Below are positions 1 through 6,966 of a stretch of 10,724 nt of DNA, one piece after another. Position 1 is the first letter of the stretch. The number at the start of each line of letters is the position of its first letter. The translations under genes were made by a program, and so were the position numbers. The notes beneath the pieces were generated by a model. That model was given only the letters and a program-made list of their open reading frames with translations. It was not told where the DNA came from and made no database searches. The stretch is from Betaproteobacteria bacterium (GTDB lineage: Bacteria > Pseudomonadota > Gammaproteobacteria > Burkholderiales > Rhodocyclaceae): the NCBI GenBank assembly GCA_028065725.1, contig JAPTVL010000264.1, forward strand, positions 1 to 10,724, given 5' to 3'.

Positions 1-271
1 AAACTACGCTCTAGCCGCTTAATTGACGGTTAGACTCTGCACCGGTTGGTCTCTGGGCCGGCTTGAAGCCGCAAGGTGGAAAGAGCAGAGTCATTCACAG
101 AGACTCGTGTCGGTCCGGGTTGCTTGGGCCGATCCTAAACTTAAGGCAACTAGCGTGAATTCAGCCTGTTCGGTTGGCGTAATTCGGGCGAAATCAAATA
201 ATCGGACTAAGTATGTAGAACTGCCTGTAGAGGGCTTGCGGACGGGGGTTCGATTCCCCCCGCCTCCACCA
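1..271 (+). ncRNA. ssrA: tmRNA (transfer-messenger RNA), 3' part
   Basis: tmRNA rescues stalled ribosomes by acting first as an alanyl-tRNA and then as an mRNA for a degradation tag. The window opens inside the tag frame: from base 2 the codons AAC TAC GCT CTA GCC GCT TAA read N-Y-A-L-A-A-stop, the usual end of the tag. Pseudoknot-type GC-rich inverted segments follow (for example CCGG...CCGG near 43-62). The molecule closes with a T-arm containing GGTTCGATTCC, an acceptor strand and an encoded CCA at 269-271. The 5' half lies outside the window. The 3' end is also the left attachment site of a genomic island, so the last ~25 bases were probably supplied by the island. That the gene remains functional is an inference. 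Confidence 0.95.
246..264 (+). repeat. left attachment-site repeat (attL) in the tmRNA 3' end
   Basis: GGGTTCGATTCCCCCCGCC is present here inside ssrA and again, base for base, at 7690-7708. Both copies continue to a CCACCA end, but the left copy has one extra T (TCCACCA against CCACCA). A repeat of a tmRNA 3' end bracketing accessory genes is the standard signature of site-specific island integration. Confidence 0.85.
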
Positions 272-277
272 ATATTG

Positions 278-308
278 AAACCCCAACCGTTCTCGGTTGG
301 GGTTTTTT
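278..308 (+). terminator. rho-independent terminator of ssrA (island-side copy)
   Basis: CCCCAACC (281-288) pairs with GGTTGGGG (295-302) around the loop GTTCTC. The flanking AAA/TTT extends the stem, and six T residues (303-308) follow. It begins nine bases after the tmRNA CCA end. A hairpin with the same loop and the same nine-base spacing follows the right-hand att copy. Confidence 0.9.
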
Positions 309-575
309 CTTGCCTGATCGCGCCTGCTCCCGCGTACTCGTGCAGGTTCATGCGAACGCCTGCGGACTTCGCCAGCCACCCGGATTGGCCGTTCCGGGCC
401 ACATTCCACTCTCTCCTGGCCATTCCTCGCTCGGGCCTCGCTCTCTGAAATAGGCCCGAAGTCCGCAAAGTCCGCGACAATCCCAATTAAAGATCAATTG
501 GTTACGCGCGGACGAATCAAGCGGTTGGATGGCAGCATCGGATAGCAATGGAAACCGTTGCCGTTGTGTTTTGTA
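309..575. other. non-coding left end of the island
   Basis: No convincing gene lies between the ssrA terminator and abiEi. Open frames here run antisense through the tmRNA and have no family character. The segment holds a cluster of GAAGTCCGC-type repeats (362-475) and a short inverted repeat, CCAATT...AATTGG (483-501). Its position next to attL fits recombination arm sites plus the abiE upstream region. Confidence 0.5.
362..475. repeat. AAGTCCGC repeat cluster near attL
   Basis: GCGGACTTCG (362-371) is the exact inverse of CGAAGTCCGC (457-466). A further AAGTCCGC follows immediately at 468-475, giving two direct copies with a 9-bp period and one inverted copy 90 bp away. Such spaced copies near an attachment site resemble binding sites for an integrase or excision protein, but the role is inferred from position alone. 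Confidence 0.45.
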
Positions 576-595
576 GGTAGATATTGACAACTACC
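576..595. promoter_or_regulatory. candidate AbiEi operator (inverted repeat)
   Basis: GGTAG (576-580) and CTACC (591-595) form an inverted repeat separated by ten AT-rich bases, just ahead of the ATG codons of abiEi. AbiEi-family antitoxins are known to repress their own operon by binding inverted repeats in the promoter. The arms are only 5 bp, so this is suggestive only. Confidence 0.35.
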
Positions 596-619
596 GACGC
601 AATGCAACATCATGGCGGC

Positions 620-1219
620 ATGGAAAGTTCGCATCAGACCATTCTGGATCTCGCCGCCCAGCGCGGCCTCATACGCCCGCGCGATCTCAATGCGCTGGGT
701 CTGCCCAGTGTCGCCCTCACGCGGCTGGTTCGGCAGGGCCTGCTCACCCGCGTGGGTCGGGGTCTGTATGCCCGTCCCGATCGCAGCGTATCCGAGCATG
801 GCACGCTGGCCGAGGTGGCACGCAAACACCCGCAAGCCATCGTCTGCCTACTGTCGGCACTGCGGGTGCACAACCTCACCACGCAGTCACCGTTCGAGGT
901 CTGGCTCGCCATTCCCAATAAAGCTCGTGCGCCGAAGATGGATTACCCGCCGCTGCGCATCGTGCGCTTCTCGGGCGACGCGCTGGCCGATGGGATTGAA
1001 GAGCACCAGATTGATGGCGTAACCGTGCGCGTGACCAACGTCGCCCGCACCGTGGCCGACTGCTTCAAGTTTCGTAACAAGATCGGCCTCGATGTGGCGA
1101 TGGAGGCGCTGCAGGAGGCGTGGCGTGCCAAGCGCGTGAGCATGGACGAACTCTGGCGCTATGCCACGCTGTGCCGCGTGGCCAATGTGATGCGCCCCTA
1201 CATGGAAAGCCTGTCATGA
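620..1219 (+). CDS. abiEi: AbiEi-family type IV antitoxin (transcriptional repressor)
   Basis: About 199 aa from the ATG at 620. The N-terminal ~50 residues form a winged helix-turn-helix ending in the characteristic LLTRVGRGLYARPD strand-turn. The rest matches the AbiEi antitoxin C-terminal domain (HPQAIVCLLSALRVHNLTTQ, then a V-T-N-V-A-R-T-V-A-D-C motif). AbiEi-type antitoxins counter a nucleotidyltransferase toxin without stable complex formation (type IV) and repress the operon. The frame is also open from a TTG at 584 and an ATG at 602. I prefer 620, or possibly 602, because a candidate operator (576-595) overlaps the TTG and the recognisable domain starts at MESSHQ. No strong ribosome-binding site decides this. 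The stop overlaps the toxin start by ATGA (1216-1219), so the two are translationally coupled. Family call firm, start uncertain. Confidence 0.88.
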   Translation: MESSHQTILDLAAQRGLIRPRDLNALGLPSVALTRLVRQGLLTRVGRGLYARPDRSVSEHGTLAEVARKHPQAIVCLLSALRVHNLTTQSPFEVWLAIPNKARAPKMDYPPLRIVRFSGDALADGIEEHQIDGVTVRVTNVARTVADCFKFRNKIGLDVAMEALQEAWRAKRVSMDELWRYATLCRVANVMRPYMESLS

Positions 1220-2133
1220 ATGAACGAAACGTGGCGGCATCAGTACGTGCCCGTCTGCTCAACCGCGCCCGCGAGACCAAGCAGGATTTCAACCTTGTCC
1301 TCACGCGCTATGCGATTGAACGGCTGCTGTACCGAATCAGCATCTCGAAGCACGCAGATCAATTTCTTCTGAAAGGCGCACTGCTTTTTGACCTGTGGTT
1401 CGACATCCCTCATCGCCCAACCAGGGACGCTGATTTCCTGGGATTCGGCTCGGCGGAACTGCCGCACATCGAAGCCGTTTTCAGGGAAATCTGCACGATC
1501 GAAACGCACGACGGCGTAACGTTTCAACCCGACACCGTGCATGCCGCCGAGATTCGCAAAGAGGCGAACTATGCTGGTGTGCGCGTCATGTTGCTCGGCG
1601 TGATCGATGGTGCGCGCTGCCAGATCCAGATCGATATTGGATTCGGCGACGCCGTCACGCCTGGTCCGGAGGATGTCGAATACCCCGTTATGCTGTCGGA
1701 GTTCGCGGCACCAAAGCTGCGCGTCTATCCGCGCTACACAGTGGTGGCCGAGAAATTGGAGGCGCTGTCATCCCTTGGCATCGCCAACAGTCGCATGAAG
1801 GATTATTTCGATCTTTGGATATTGGCCCAGCACACCGACTTCGATGGTGACACCCTTCGCCAAGCCGTGCATGCAACCTTCGATCGACGTAAGACCGCTC
1901 TGACTGGGGAGGCCCCATTCGGCCTTTCCGATGCGTTTGCGCAAGATATGCAGAAACAGGCGCAGTGGCAGGCCTTCCTAAGAAAGAACCGACTGGAAGT
2001 GCTGGCGCTGAATGACGTCATTGCAGCACTGGTCACCTTCATGCTTCCAGTCATCAAGGCGGCCAATGCCAACGCGGTGTTTTCAGCTCGCTGGCAGGCC
2101 GGTGGTCCGTGGTCGCCTGCAGACGCGGGGTGA
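1216..2133 (+). CDS. abiEii: AbiEii/AbiGii-family nucleotidyltransferase toxin
   Basis: 305 aa, starting at the ATG that overlaps the antitoxin stop; upstream in-frame codons lie inside abiEi and are discounted. It shows the DNA polymerase beta-like nucleotidyltransferase signature of AbiEii toxins: LLKGALLFDLW (residues 51-61), then HRPTRDADF with the D71-x-D73 metal pair, a third acidic strand QIQIDIGFGD (D140), and the C-terminal EK(179-180)...RMKDYFDLWIL (193-203) motif. Members modify RNA and halt growth on phage infection, giving abortive infection. The usual KGG of motif I reads KGA here; whether activity survives is unknown. Length is normal for the family and the end (GGPW...) looks natural. 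Only two bases separate its stop from the stop of the convergent HTH gene, with no visible terminator. Confidence 0.88.
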   Translation: MNERNVAASVRARLLNRARETKQDFNLVLTRYAIERLLYRISISKHADQFLLKGALLFDLWFDIPHRPTRDADFLGFGSAELPHIEAVFREICTIETHDGVTFQPDTVHAAEIRKEANYAGVRVMLLGVIDGARCQIQIDIGFGDAVTPGPEDVEYPVMLSEFAAPKLRVYPRYTVVAEKLEALSSLGIANSRMKDYFDLWILAQHTDFDGDTLRQAVHATFDRRKTALTGEAPFGLSDAFAQDMQKQAQWQAFLRKNRLEVLALNDVIAALVTFMLPVIKAANANAVFSARWQAGGPWSPADAG

Positions 2134-2135
2134 TT

Positions 2136-2573
2136 TCAGTATGGAAGCCCGGCTCGCTCCCGCTGCTCATCCCACAGCGCTGGCGGATCAACCGCCAGGT
2201 CGAACAACGTGACGTGGTTCGGCAGTGCGTCGTCGAGGATGGCGGCCACGATGTCGGGCGCCAGCGTGGTCAGGTTGACCATGCGGCTCACGTAGCTGTT
2301 GTCGATCCCCTCATGCGTGGCGATCTCCTTCAAGGACTTCGCTTCCCCTGATTCCAGCATCGCCAGCCAGCGGTGGCCCCTGGCCAACGCCAGTTGGATG
2401 GAGGTCGGTGCCACGTCCCACGGTCTGACCGGCGCGGTTTCGCCATTTGGCAAGGTGACCAGCTTGCGGCCGCTGCGGCGTTTGATCTGGATCGGCACGG
2501 ACAGGGTCAGCCTACCGTCGCTGGTCTGCAGGATGTTCGGCTCCCCGGTCTTCTGGATGCGGATGTCGCTCAT
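2136..2573 (-). CDS. small HTH (ParB/KorB-like) protein coupled to the serine recombinase
   Basis: 145 aa; the ATG at 2573 overlaps the recombinase stop by ATGA, which fixes the start. Residues ~20-50 are a basic, beta-rich segment (KRRSGRKLVTLPNGE). Residues ~79-100 (KSLKEIATHEGIDNSYVSRM) form a clear helix-turn-helix of the ParB/KorB type, followed by LAPDIVAAILD and a C-terminal PALWDEQRERAGL tail. I recognise this as a small partner that often follows DUF2924-associated serine recombinases, but know no assigned function. Coupling to the recombinase suggests a DNA-binding accessory role, for example directionality control or autoregulation; that is inference. Longer upstream frames are shadows of the recombinase. 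Confidence 0.7.
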   Translation of the reverse strand: MSDIRIQKTGEPNILQTSDGRLTLSVPIQIKRRSGRKLVTLPNGETAPVRPWDVAPTSIQLALARGHRWLAMLESGEAKSLKEIATHEGIDNSYVSRMVNLTTLAPDIVAAILDDALPNHVTLFDLAVDPPALWDEQRERAGLPY

Positions 2574-3925
2574 GCCAGTGCTACCTCTTGTTGCTCGACC
2601 GGTTCTGGGCGCAGCTCCAGCTCCAGGCGTTCGATGCCGTTGGCGCGCAGCCGCACTTCGAGGTCGTTGGGTGACACGATGACTTTCTCGACCAGCAATT
2701 TCACGATCCGGGTCTGCTCCGCTGGGAACAGTTGATCCCAAATCGCGTCGAGCCGGGTCATGGCCACGGTGATTTTGGCCTCGTCCAGTGTCGGGTCGAG
2801 TTTGATCGCTTGCGGCAACATCTCGCCCAGGAAATTCGGAGCGCGCAGGATTGCCCGCAGTTGATCAAGCACCGCCGACTCCAGTTCTGCGGCGGGCAAC
2901 CGCGGCAGAACTGAGGCCCCCGCGTGTTCCTTGGCGTCGCGCTGAGGCACGTAATACCGGTAGCGACGGCCATTCTTCTTGGTCGTGTGCCACGGCGACA
3001 GTGCTCGACCATCGTTGCCGAACACGATGCCCTTGAGCAGATACGCCACGGTTGCCCGCGTTGCGTTGCCGCGCACCCGGCCATTGGTGGCCAGGATCGC
3101 GTGGACGCTATCCCACAGTTCGCGGCTGATGATGGGTGGATGTTCGGCCTGGTACCACTGATCCTTGTGCCGCAACTCACCAAGGTAGGTCCGGTTGCTG
3201 AGGAGCTTGTAGATGTGGCCCTTGTCGATCAATCTGCCCTCGCGGGTCTTGCCGTCTTGCGTGGTCCAGGCCTTCGACGTCACGCCATCCAGTTTCAGCT
3301 CCTTGACCAGAGCCGTACTGGAGCCGAGTTCGACGAAGCGCTGGAAGATGTGCCGGATCAGTTTGGCCTCGCGTTCGTTGGGTATCAACCGCCGGTTCTC
3401 AACGTCGTAACCGAGGGGCGGCACACCGCCCATCCACATGCCTTTGCGCTTGCTAGCGGCAATCTTGTCACGGATACGCTCTCCAGTGACCTCGCGCTCG
3501 AACTGCGCGAAGGACAGGAGGATGTTCAGCATCAGCCTGCCCATGGAGGTGGTGGTGTTGAACTGCTGCGTGACCGATACGAACGACACGCCGTAGCGCT
3601 CGAACACATCGACCATCTTGGAGAAGTCCGCCAGGCTGCGTGTCAGGCGGTCAATCTTGTAGATGATGACCACATCGATCTTGCCAGCTTCGATGTCCGC
3701 CATCATGTGCTTGAGTGCCGGGCGCTCCATGTTGCCGCCAGAGAAGGCGGGATCGTCGTAGTCGTCGGCCACCGGAATCCAGCCCTCAGCGCGTTGGCTG
3801 GCAATATAGGCATGCCCGGCGTCGCGCTGAGCATCGATGGAGTTGTATTCTTGATCCAGGCCTTCTTCGCTGGATTTGCGCGTGTAGACCGCGCAGCGCA
3901 TGCGGCGCTTCAAAACTTCGCTCAT
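2570..3925 (-). CDS. serine recombinase (large resolvase/integrase type)
   Basis: 451 aa. The resolvase catalytic domain spans ~10-158: YTRKS places the nucleophile at Ser18, FSGGNMERPAL is at 61-71, and IDRLTRS (91-97) carries the active-site arginines. A long helix (SFAQFEREVTGERIRDKIAASKRKG) leads to the 'recombinase' DNA-binding domain (~165-290), then a region where related enzymes carry a zinc ribbon (KGIVFGNDGRALSPWHTTKKNGRRYRYYV). No zinc-binding cysteine remains there; the only cysteine in the protein is Cys11. The cysteine-free form occurs in a subset of these enzymes. Such proteins cut and rejoin DNA at short att or res sites. The gene overlaps the DUF2924 remnant upstream and the HTH gene downstream by ATGA at each end, forming one leftward operon. 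It looks intact, though its native target is unlikely to be the tmRNA site. Confidence 0.9.
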   Translation of the reverse strand: MSEVLKRRMRCAVYTRKSSEEGLDQEYNSIDAQRDAGHAYIASQRAEGWIPVADDYDDPAFSGGNMERPALKHMMADIEAGKIDVVIIYKIDRLTRSLADFSKMVDVFERYGVSFVSVTQQFNTTTSMGRLMLNILLSFAQFEREVTGERIRDKIAASKRKGMWMGGVPPLGYDVENRRLIPNEREAKLIRHIFQRFVELGSSTALVKELKLDGVTSKAWTTQDGKTREGRLIDKGHIYKLLSNRTYLGELRHKDQWYQAEHPPIISRELWDSVHAILATNGRVRGNATRATVAYLLKGIVFGNDGRALSPWHTTKKNGRRYRYYVPQRDAKEHAGASVLPRLPAAELESAVLDQLRAILRAPNFLGEMLPQAIKLDPTLDEAKITVAMTRLDAIWDQLFPAEQTRIVKLLVEKVIVSPNDLEVRLRANGIERLELELRPEPVEQQEVALA

Positions 3926-4070
3926 CGCCCACCTCTTTTCTTGGTGGACGACTTGGTCTTGGCATTGGATGGTGGCCTGAGCCCGAAGAACAGCGGACCG
4001 GACCAGCGCATGCCAGTGATCTCGCGGGCGATCATCAAGAGGCTCGGGTAGCCGAGGCGAGCCTGTTTCC
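3922..4070 (-). pseudogene. DUF2924 protein, C-terminal remnant
   Basis: The frame ending at 3922 reads ...GYPSLLMIAREITGMRWSGP and then LFFGLRPP, followed by a lysine-rich tail. The segment I-A-x-x-I-T-G-x-x-W-x-G-P-x-F-F-G-L is the C-terminal hallmark of DUF2924 proteins, which are usually well over 100 residues and sit directly upstream of serine recombinases such as the one here. Only about 45 recognisable residues remain; before them the frame runs into the antisense of the neighbouring ATP-binding-protein fragment. The stop overlaps the recombinase start (ATGA). The N-terminus was lost by deletion, with the junction near 4060-4095. The function of DUF2924 is unknown; a role with the recombinase is inferred from co-occurrence. 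Confidence 0.7.
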
Positions 4071-4085
4071 GTTGCCGGTTATACC

Positions 4086-4520
4086 TTGCGGATGATGGAT
4101 GAGCCGCCGCGCTCGCGAAACGAATCATTGGCTTCGCTGATGCGCCGCATGAATATTTACGAGGAACGGGGCAGCGGCATCGACAAGGTGATTTCCCAAG
4201 TCGAGCTATTCCAGTTACCAGCGCCTGCCTTCATCCTGAAGGACCATGCGATGGTGGTCACGCTGTTCGCCCATCAGTTGTTGAAAGACATGAACAAGGA
4301 CGACCGCATCCGCGCTTGCTACCAGCATGCTTGCCTGAAGCACGTTTCCAACGAGGCAATGACCAATACCAGCCTGCGGGAGCGCTTCAGCATTGCTGAA
4401 AACAACTCGGCCCAAGCCTCGCGCATTATTGCCGAAACTGTCGAGGCGGGGTTTATCAAGCAGAGCGACCCGGAGAACAAGTCGCGCAAGTTGATGAAAT
4501 ACGTGCCGTTCTGGGCCTGA
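4086..4520 (+). pseudogene. Schlafen/AlbA_2-type ATP-binding protein, C-terminal remnant
   Basis: The frame encodes DEPPRSRNESLASLMRRM, then the EERGSGIDKV motif, and ends ...KLMKYVPFWA. This is the C-terminal part of COG2865-type proteins, which have an N-terminal AlbA_2 (Schlafen) domain and a C-terminal ATPase-like domain with PPRSRNE...G-I-x-E-E-R-G-S-G. Complete members run to several hundred residues; about 140 remain. The family is frequently embedded in type I restriction-modification operons beside hsdR, as here. The first recognisable residue is near 4098. The TTG at 4086 is only the nearest possible start and has no ribosome-binding site. The N-terminal half, and presumably hsdM and hsdS, were removed by the deletion that also cut the DUF2924 gene. 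Non-functional by inference. Confidence 0.75.
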
Positions 4521-4524
4521 ACCC

Positions 4525-4545
4525 TATTTGATGGCTATTTGATTG
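4525..4545 (+). repeat. 21-bp direct repeat, copy 1
   Basis: Begins five bases after the ATP-binding-protein stop. It is identical over 21 bp to 4615-4635, starts 90 bp apart. Each copy is itself two TATTTGAT units around GGC, ending in TG. Confidence 0.85.
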
Positions 4546-4614
4546 ACACCGTAGGCGATTACGAAGCAACACGAACAATAACGATGTAACGACATGTTTT
4601 TTAAACAGATTGTT

Positions 4615-4635
4615 TATTTGATGGCTATTTGATTG
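4615..4635 (+). repeat. 21-bp direct repeat, copy 2
   Basis: Perfect second copy of the 4525-4545 repeat. Its TTGATT (4629-4634) could serve as a -35 element for hsdR, which would make the repeat a candidate regulator-binding site. Confidence 0.85.
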
Positions 4636-4657
4636 GATTTCTTGAAAGCGCTGTTAT
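4629..4657 (+). promoter_or_regulatory. candidate hsdR promoter
   Basis: TTGATT (4629-4634) and TGTTAT (4652-4657) are separated by 17 bp, each matching four of six positions of the sigma-70 consensus. The -35 lies in the 21-bp repeat and the -10 touches the hairpin at 4655. Consensus matching only. Confidence 0.3.
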
Positions 4658-4684
4658 GTAAGGGAAACCTATTTTCCTTACATA
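4655..4684 (+). promoter_or_regulatory. 13-bp inverted repeat / hairpin upstream of hsdR
   Basis: Bases 4655-4667 pair with 4672-4684 around the loop CCTA; the one non-Watson-Crick position is a G-T, which would be a G-U wobble in RNA. No T-run follows, so it is not an intrinsic terminator. Placement between the candidate -10 and the start codon suggests an operator or a leader-RNA structure. Confidence 0.6.
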
Positions 4685-4750
4685 GTAGCTTCGGCAACGT
4701 AAGTTTGAGGCCTCTTCTTCTGGAAGCGGCAAACCAGCCCAGGAGACGCA

Positions 4751-6880
4751 GTGCACAAAGAAATCGATTTTGAAAACGACATCGAGCAGGCGCTGACCAG
4801 CACCGGCGGGTACGAAAAGGGCGATCCGGACGCCTACGATCCCGAAGCCGCGCTGTTCCCGGCGGATGTCGTGGCCTTTGTGCAGAAGACCCAACCGAAA
4901 ATCTGGGCGCGGCTGACGCAACTTGATGCCGGCAAGGCTGCTGGCATGTTGCTCGACAGTCTGGTCAAGGAATTGGCGGCCAAGGGTTCGCTGGCGGTGA
5001 TTCGCGAGGGCTTCAAATGCGTCGGCAAGACGGTGCGCCTGGCCTACTTCGCGCCGAATACCGGGCTTGACCCCTCGGCGACCGGGCGTTACGCGGACAA
5101 CCGTCTGGCCGTGGTGCGGCAGGTCAAGACCAAGAGCGGCGCCATCCCCGATGTGGTGCTGGCAGTGAACGGCCTGCCGGTCGCCACGCTGGAGCTGAAG
5201 AACCCCATGTCGGCCACGCGCTGGAACGTAGAGAACGCCAAGTACCAGTACCGCTTCGAGCGCGACCCCAAGGAGCTGCTGTTCGCCTTTAAGCAGCGCT
5301 GTCTGGTGCATTTCGCGGTGGATACCGAGCTGGTGTTCATGACTACCAAGCTGGAAAGCAAGGACACGTTTTTCCTGCCGTTCAATCTCGGTCACAACCA
5401 CGGCGCGGGCAATCCGCCGGGGGACGGTGATGTACGCACGGCTTACCTGTGGCGCCAGGTGCTGACGCGGGACAGCCTGATGGACATCCTGGCGCGTTTC
5501 ATTCATCTGGACGTGGAAGAAAAAACCGTCGTCACCGACAAGGGCATCAAGCGGCATCGCAAGGAATCGATGATCTTCCCGCGCTATCACCAGTTGGACG
5601 CGGTGCGTGCGCTGACCGGCCATGCTCAGGCGCATGGCTCGGGCCACAACTATTTGATTCAGCATTCGGCCGGTTCCGGCAAGTCGAATTCAATTGCCTG
5701 GCTGGCGCACCGCTTGTCCAGCCTGCACGATGCCAACGACGAGAAGATTTTTCATTCGGTGGTGGTGATCACCGACCGGCGCGTGCTTGACCAGCAATTG
5801 CAGGACACCATTTTCCAGTTCGAGCACAAGCTCGGCGTGGTGCAGAAAATCGACGAGAACACCCAGCAGCTCGCCAAGGCGTTGTCCGACGGTGTGCCGA
5901 TCATCATTTCGACCATCCAGAAGTTTCCATTTATCACGCAGGCCATCCGCACCATGGAGGCGAACGGCAAGTCGGTGGCGATTTCGACCGCCGGCAAGCG
6001 CTTCGCCGTGATTGTCGATGAGGCGCACAGCTCGCAAAGCGGCGAAACGGCGATGGAGCTGCGCAAGATTCTGAACAGGGACGGGATCGAATCTGCCATC
6101 GCCGAGCAGTTGCTCGATTTGGACGATGAGGCGCTGAGTGAGGAAGCCAAGAAGGCGCTGCTGCGCGAGCAGCTCAAGCGGGCCAAGCAGCCTAACTTGA
6201 GTTTCTTTGCCTTTACGGCAACGCCAAAATTCAAGACCCTGTGCGTTTTCAATGAGCCGGGGCCAGATAGCAAGGCCCCCTTCCACCACTACAGCATGAG
6301 GCAAGCCATCGAGGAGGGTTTCATCCACGACGTGCTGGCGCACTACACCTGCTACAAGCGCTATTACAAGCTCATCCAGAAAGTCGAGGACGACCCGGAG
6401 GTGCCGCGTCGCAAGACTGCCCGTGCGCTGGCGAGATTCGTGGAGTTCCACGACTACGAGATCGCCCAGAAGGTGGAAGTGATCGTCGAACACTTCCGCA
6501 CCCATACCCGCCACAAGATCGGCGGCCGCGCCAAGGCCATGGTGGTGACCGGTTCGCGCGAACACGCGGTGCGCTACAAGCTGGGCTTCGACAAGTACAT
6601 CAAGGACAAGGGCTATACCGATGTGAAATCCCTGGTCGCCTTTTCCGGTGAAATCACGCTCAAGGAATTTGGCGACAAGAAATTCACCGAGGTGGGCATG
6701 AACAACGGCATCAAGGAAACCGAGCTGCCGGAGAAGTTCAACACCGAGGAATACCAGGTATTGCTGGTGGCCGAGAAGTACCAGACGGGCTTTGACCAGC
6801 CGCTATTGCACAGCATGTATGTGGACAAGCGTCTGGCAACAAGGGCGGAGCGGATCAAAGGCGATTCTACAAACGCCTGA
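4751..6880 (+). pseudogene. hsdR: type I restriction enzyme R subunit, C-terminally truncated
   Basis: Starts at a GTG with AGGAG five bases upstream. The N-terminal nuclease domain has the PD-(D/E)xK motif (IPDVV D134 ... LELK E148, K150). The helicase part has Walker A SAGSGKS (~306-312), DEAH (423-426) and FAFTATP (485-491). The second RecA domain begins with KAMVVTGSREHAVRYK. The protein follows the family to KYQTGFDQPLLHSMYVDKRLA (residue ~696) and then reads 13 unrelated residues to a stop. Complete HsdR proteins are ~1000 aa; motif VI (QTLSRLNR) and the C-terminal HsdM-binding part are missing. HsdR translocates and cleaves DNA only within a complex with HsdM and HsdS, and neither is in the window. 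The cut coincides with the start of toxin-like sequence in another frame (see 6838). Almost certainly inactive for restriction. Confidence 0.88.
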
Positions 6881-6966
6881 TCGCTATCGCTGATGCGCGT
6901 TTTGACCAACATCTGGCCGCGTTGAAAGAAACAGAAAAGGAGCACAAACATGGCAAAAAACCTTGA
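6838..6966 (+). pseudogene. RelE/HigB-type toxin, C-terminal stub
   Basis: In the frame starting at 6838, different from the hsdR frame, the DNA encodes NKGGADQRRFYKRLIAIA, then DARFDQHLAALKE and a basic tail, stopping at 6964-6966. The pattern GGxxxxRFYxxxIxxADxxxxxHL is the C-terminal helix region of RelE/HigB-like toxins whose antitoxin gene lies downstream. The stop overlaps the XRE antitoxin ATG (6950) by 17 bases, as expected for a toxin-antitoxin operon. The N-terminal part of the toxin is gone, replaced by truncated hsdR. Assigned from a short segment. Confidence 0.65.

Larger units (their letters stand above)
4521..4750 (+). other. hsdR upstream intergenic region
   Basis: 230 bases without a gene, visibly richer in A/T than its neighbours. 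It holds two copies of a 21-bp repeat (4525-4545, 4615-4635), a possible promoter (4629-4657), a strong hairpin (4655-4684) and the ribosome-binding site AGGAG (4741-4745) of hsdR. Confidence 0.7.

Noticed and set aside
91..486. Leftward open frame of 131 codons over the ssrA 3' end (with GGGGGNRTPV)
   Set aside because: It is antisense to the tmRNA T-arm and terminator. The GGGGGNRTPV string is a well-known artefact of translating tRNA-like 3' ends, and no family motif is present.
2924..4051. 375-codon rightward open frame opposite the serine recombinase
   Set aside because: It mirrors a gene with clear catalytic motifs on the other strand. Its residues are biased (H, V, D, L rich) and show no domain.
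4625..5665. 346-codon leftward open frame opposite hsdR
   Set aside because: Histidine/arginine/glutamine-rich shadow of the HsdR coding frame, with no recognisable motif.
5690..6565. 291-codon leftward open frame opposite hsdR
   Set aside because: Same shadow effect of GC-rich codons; the sense strand holds Walker A and DEAH motifs in register.
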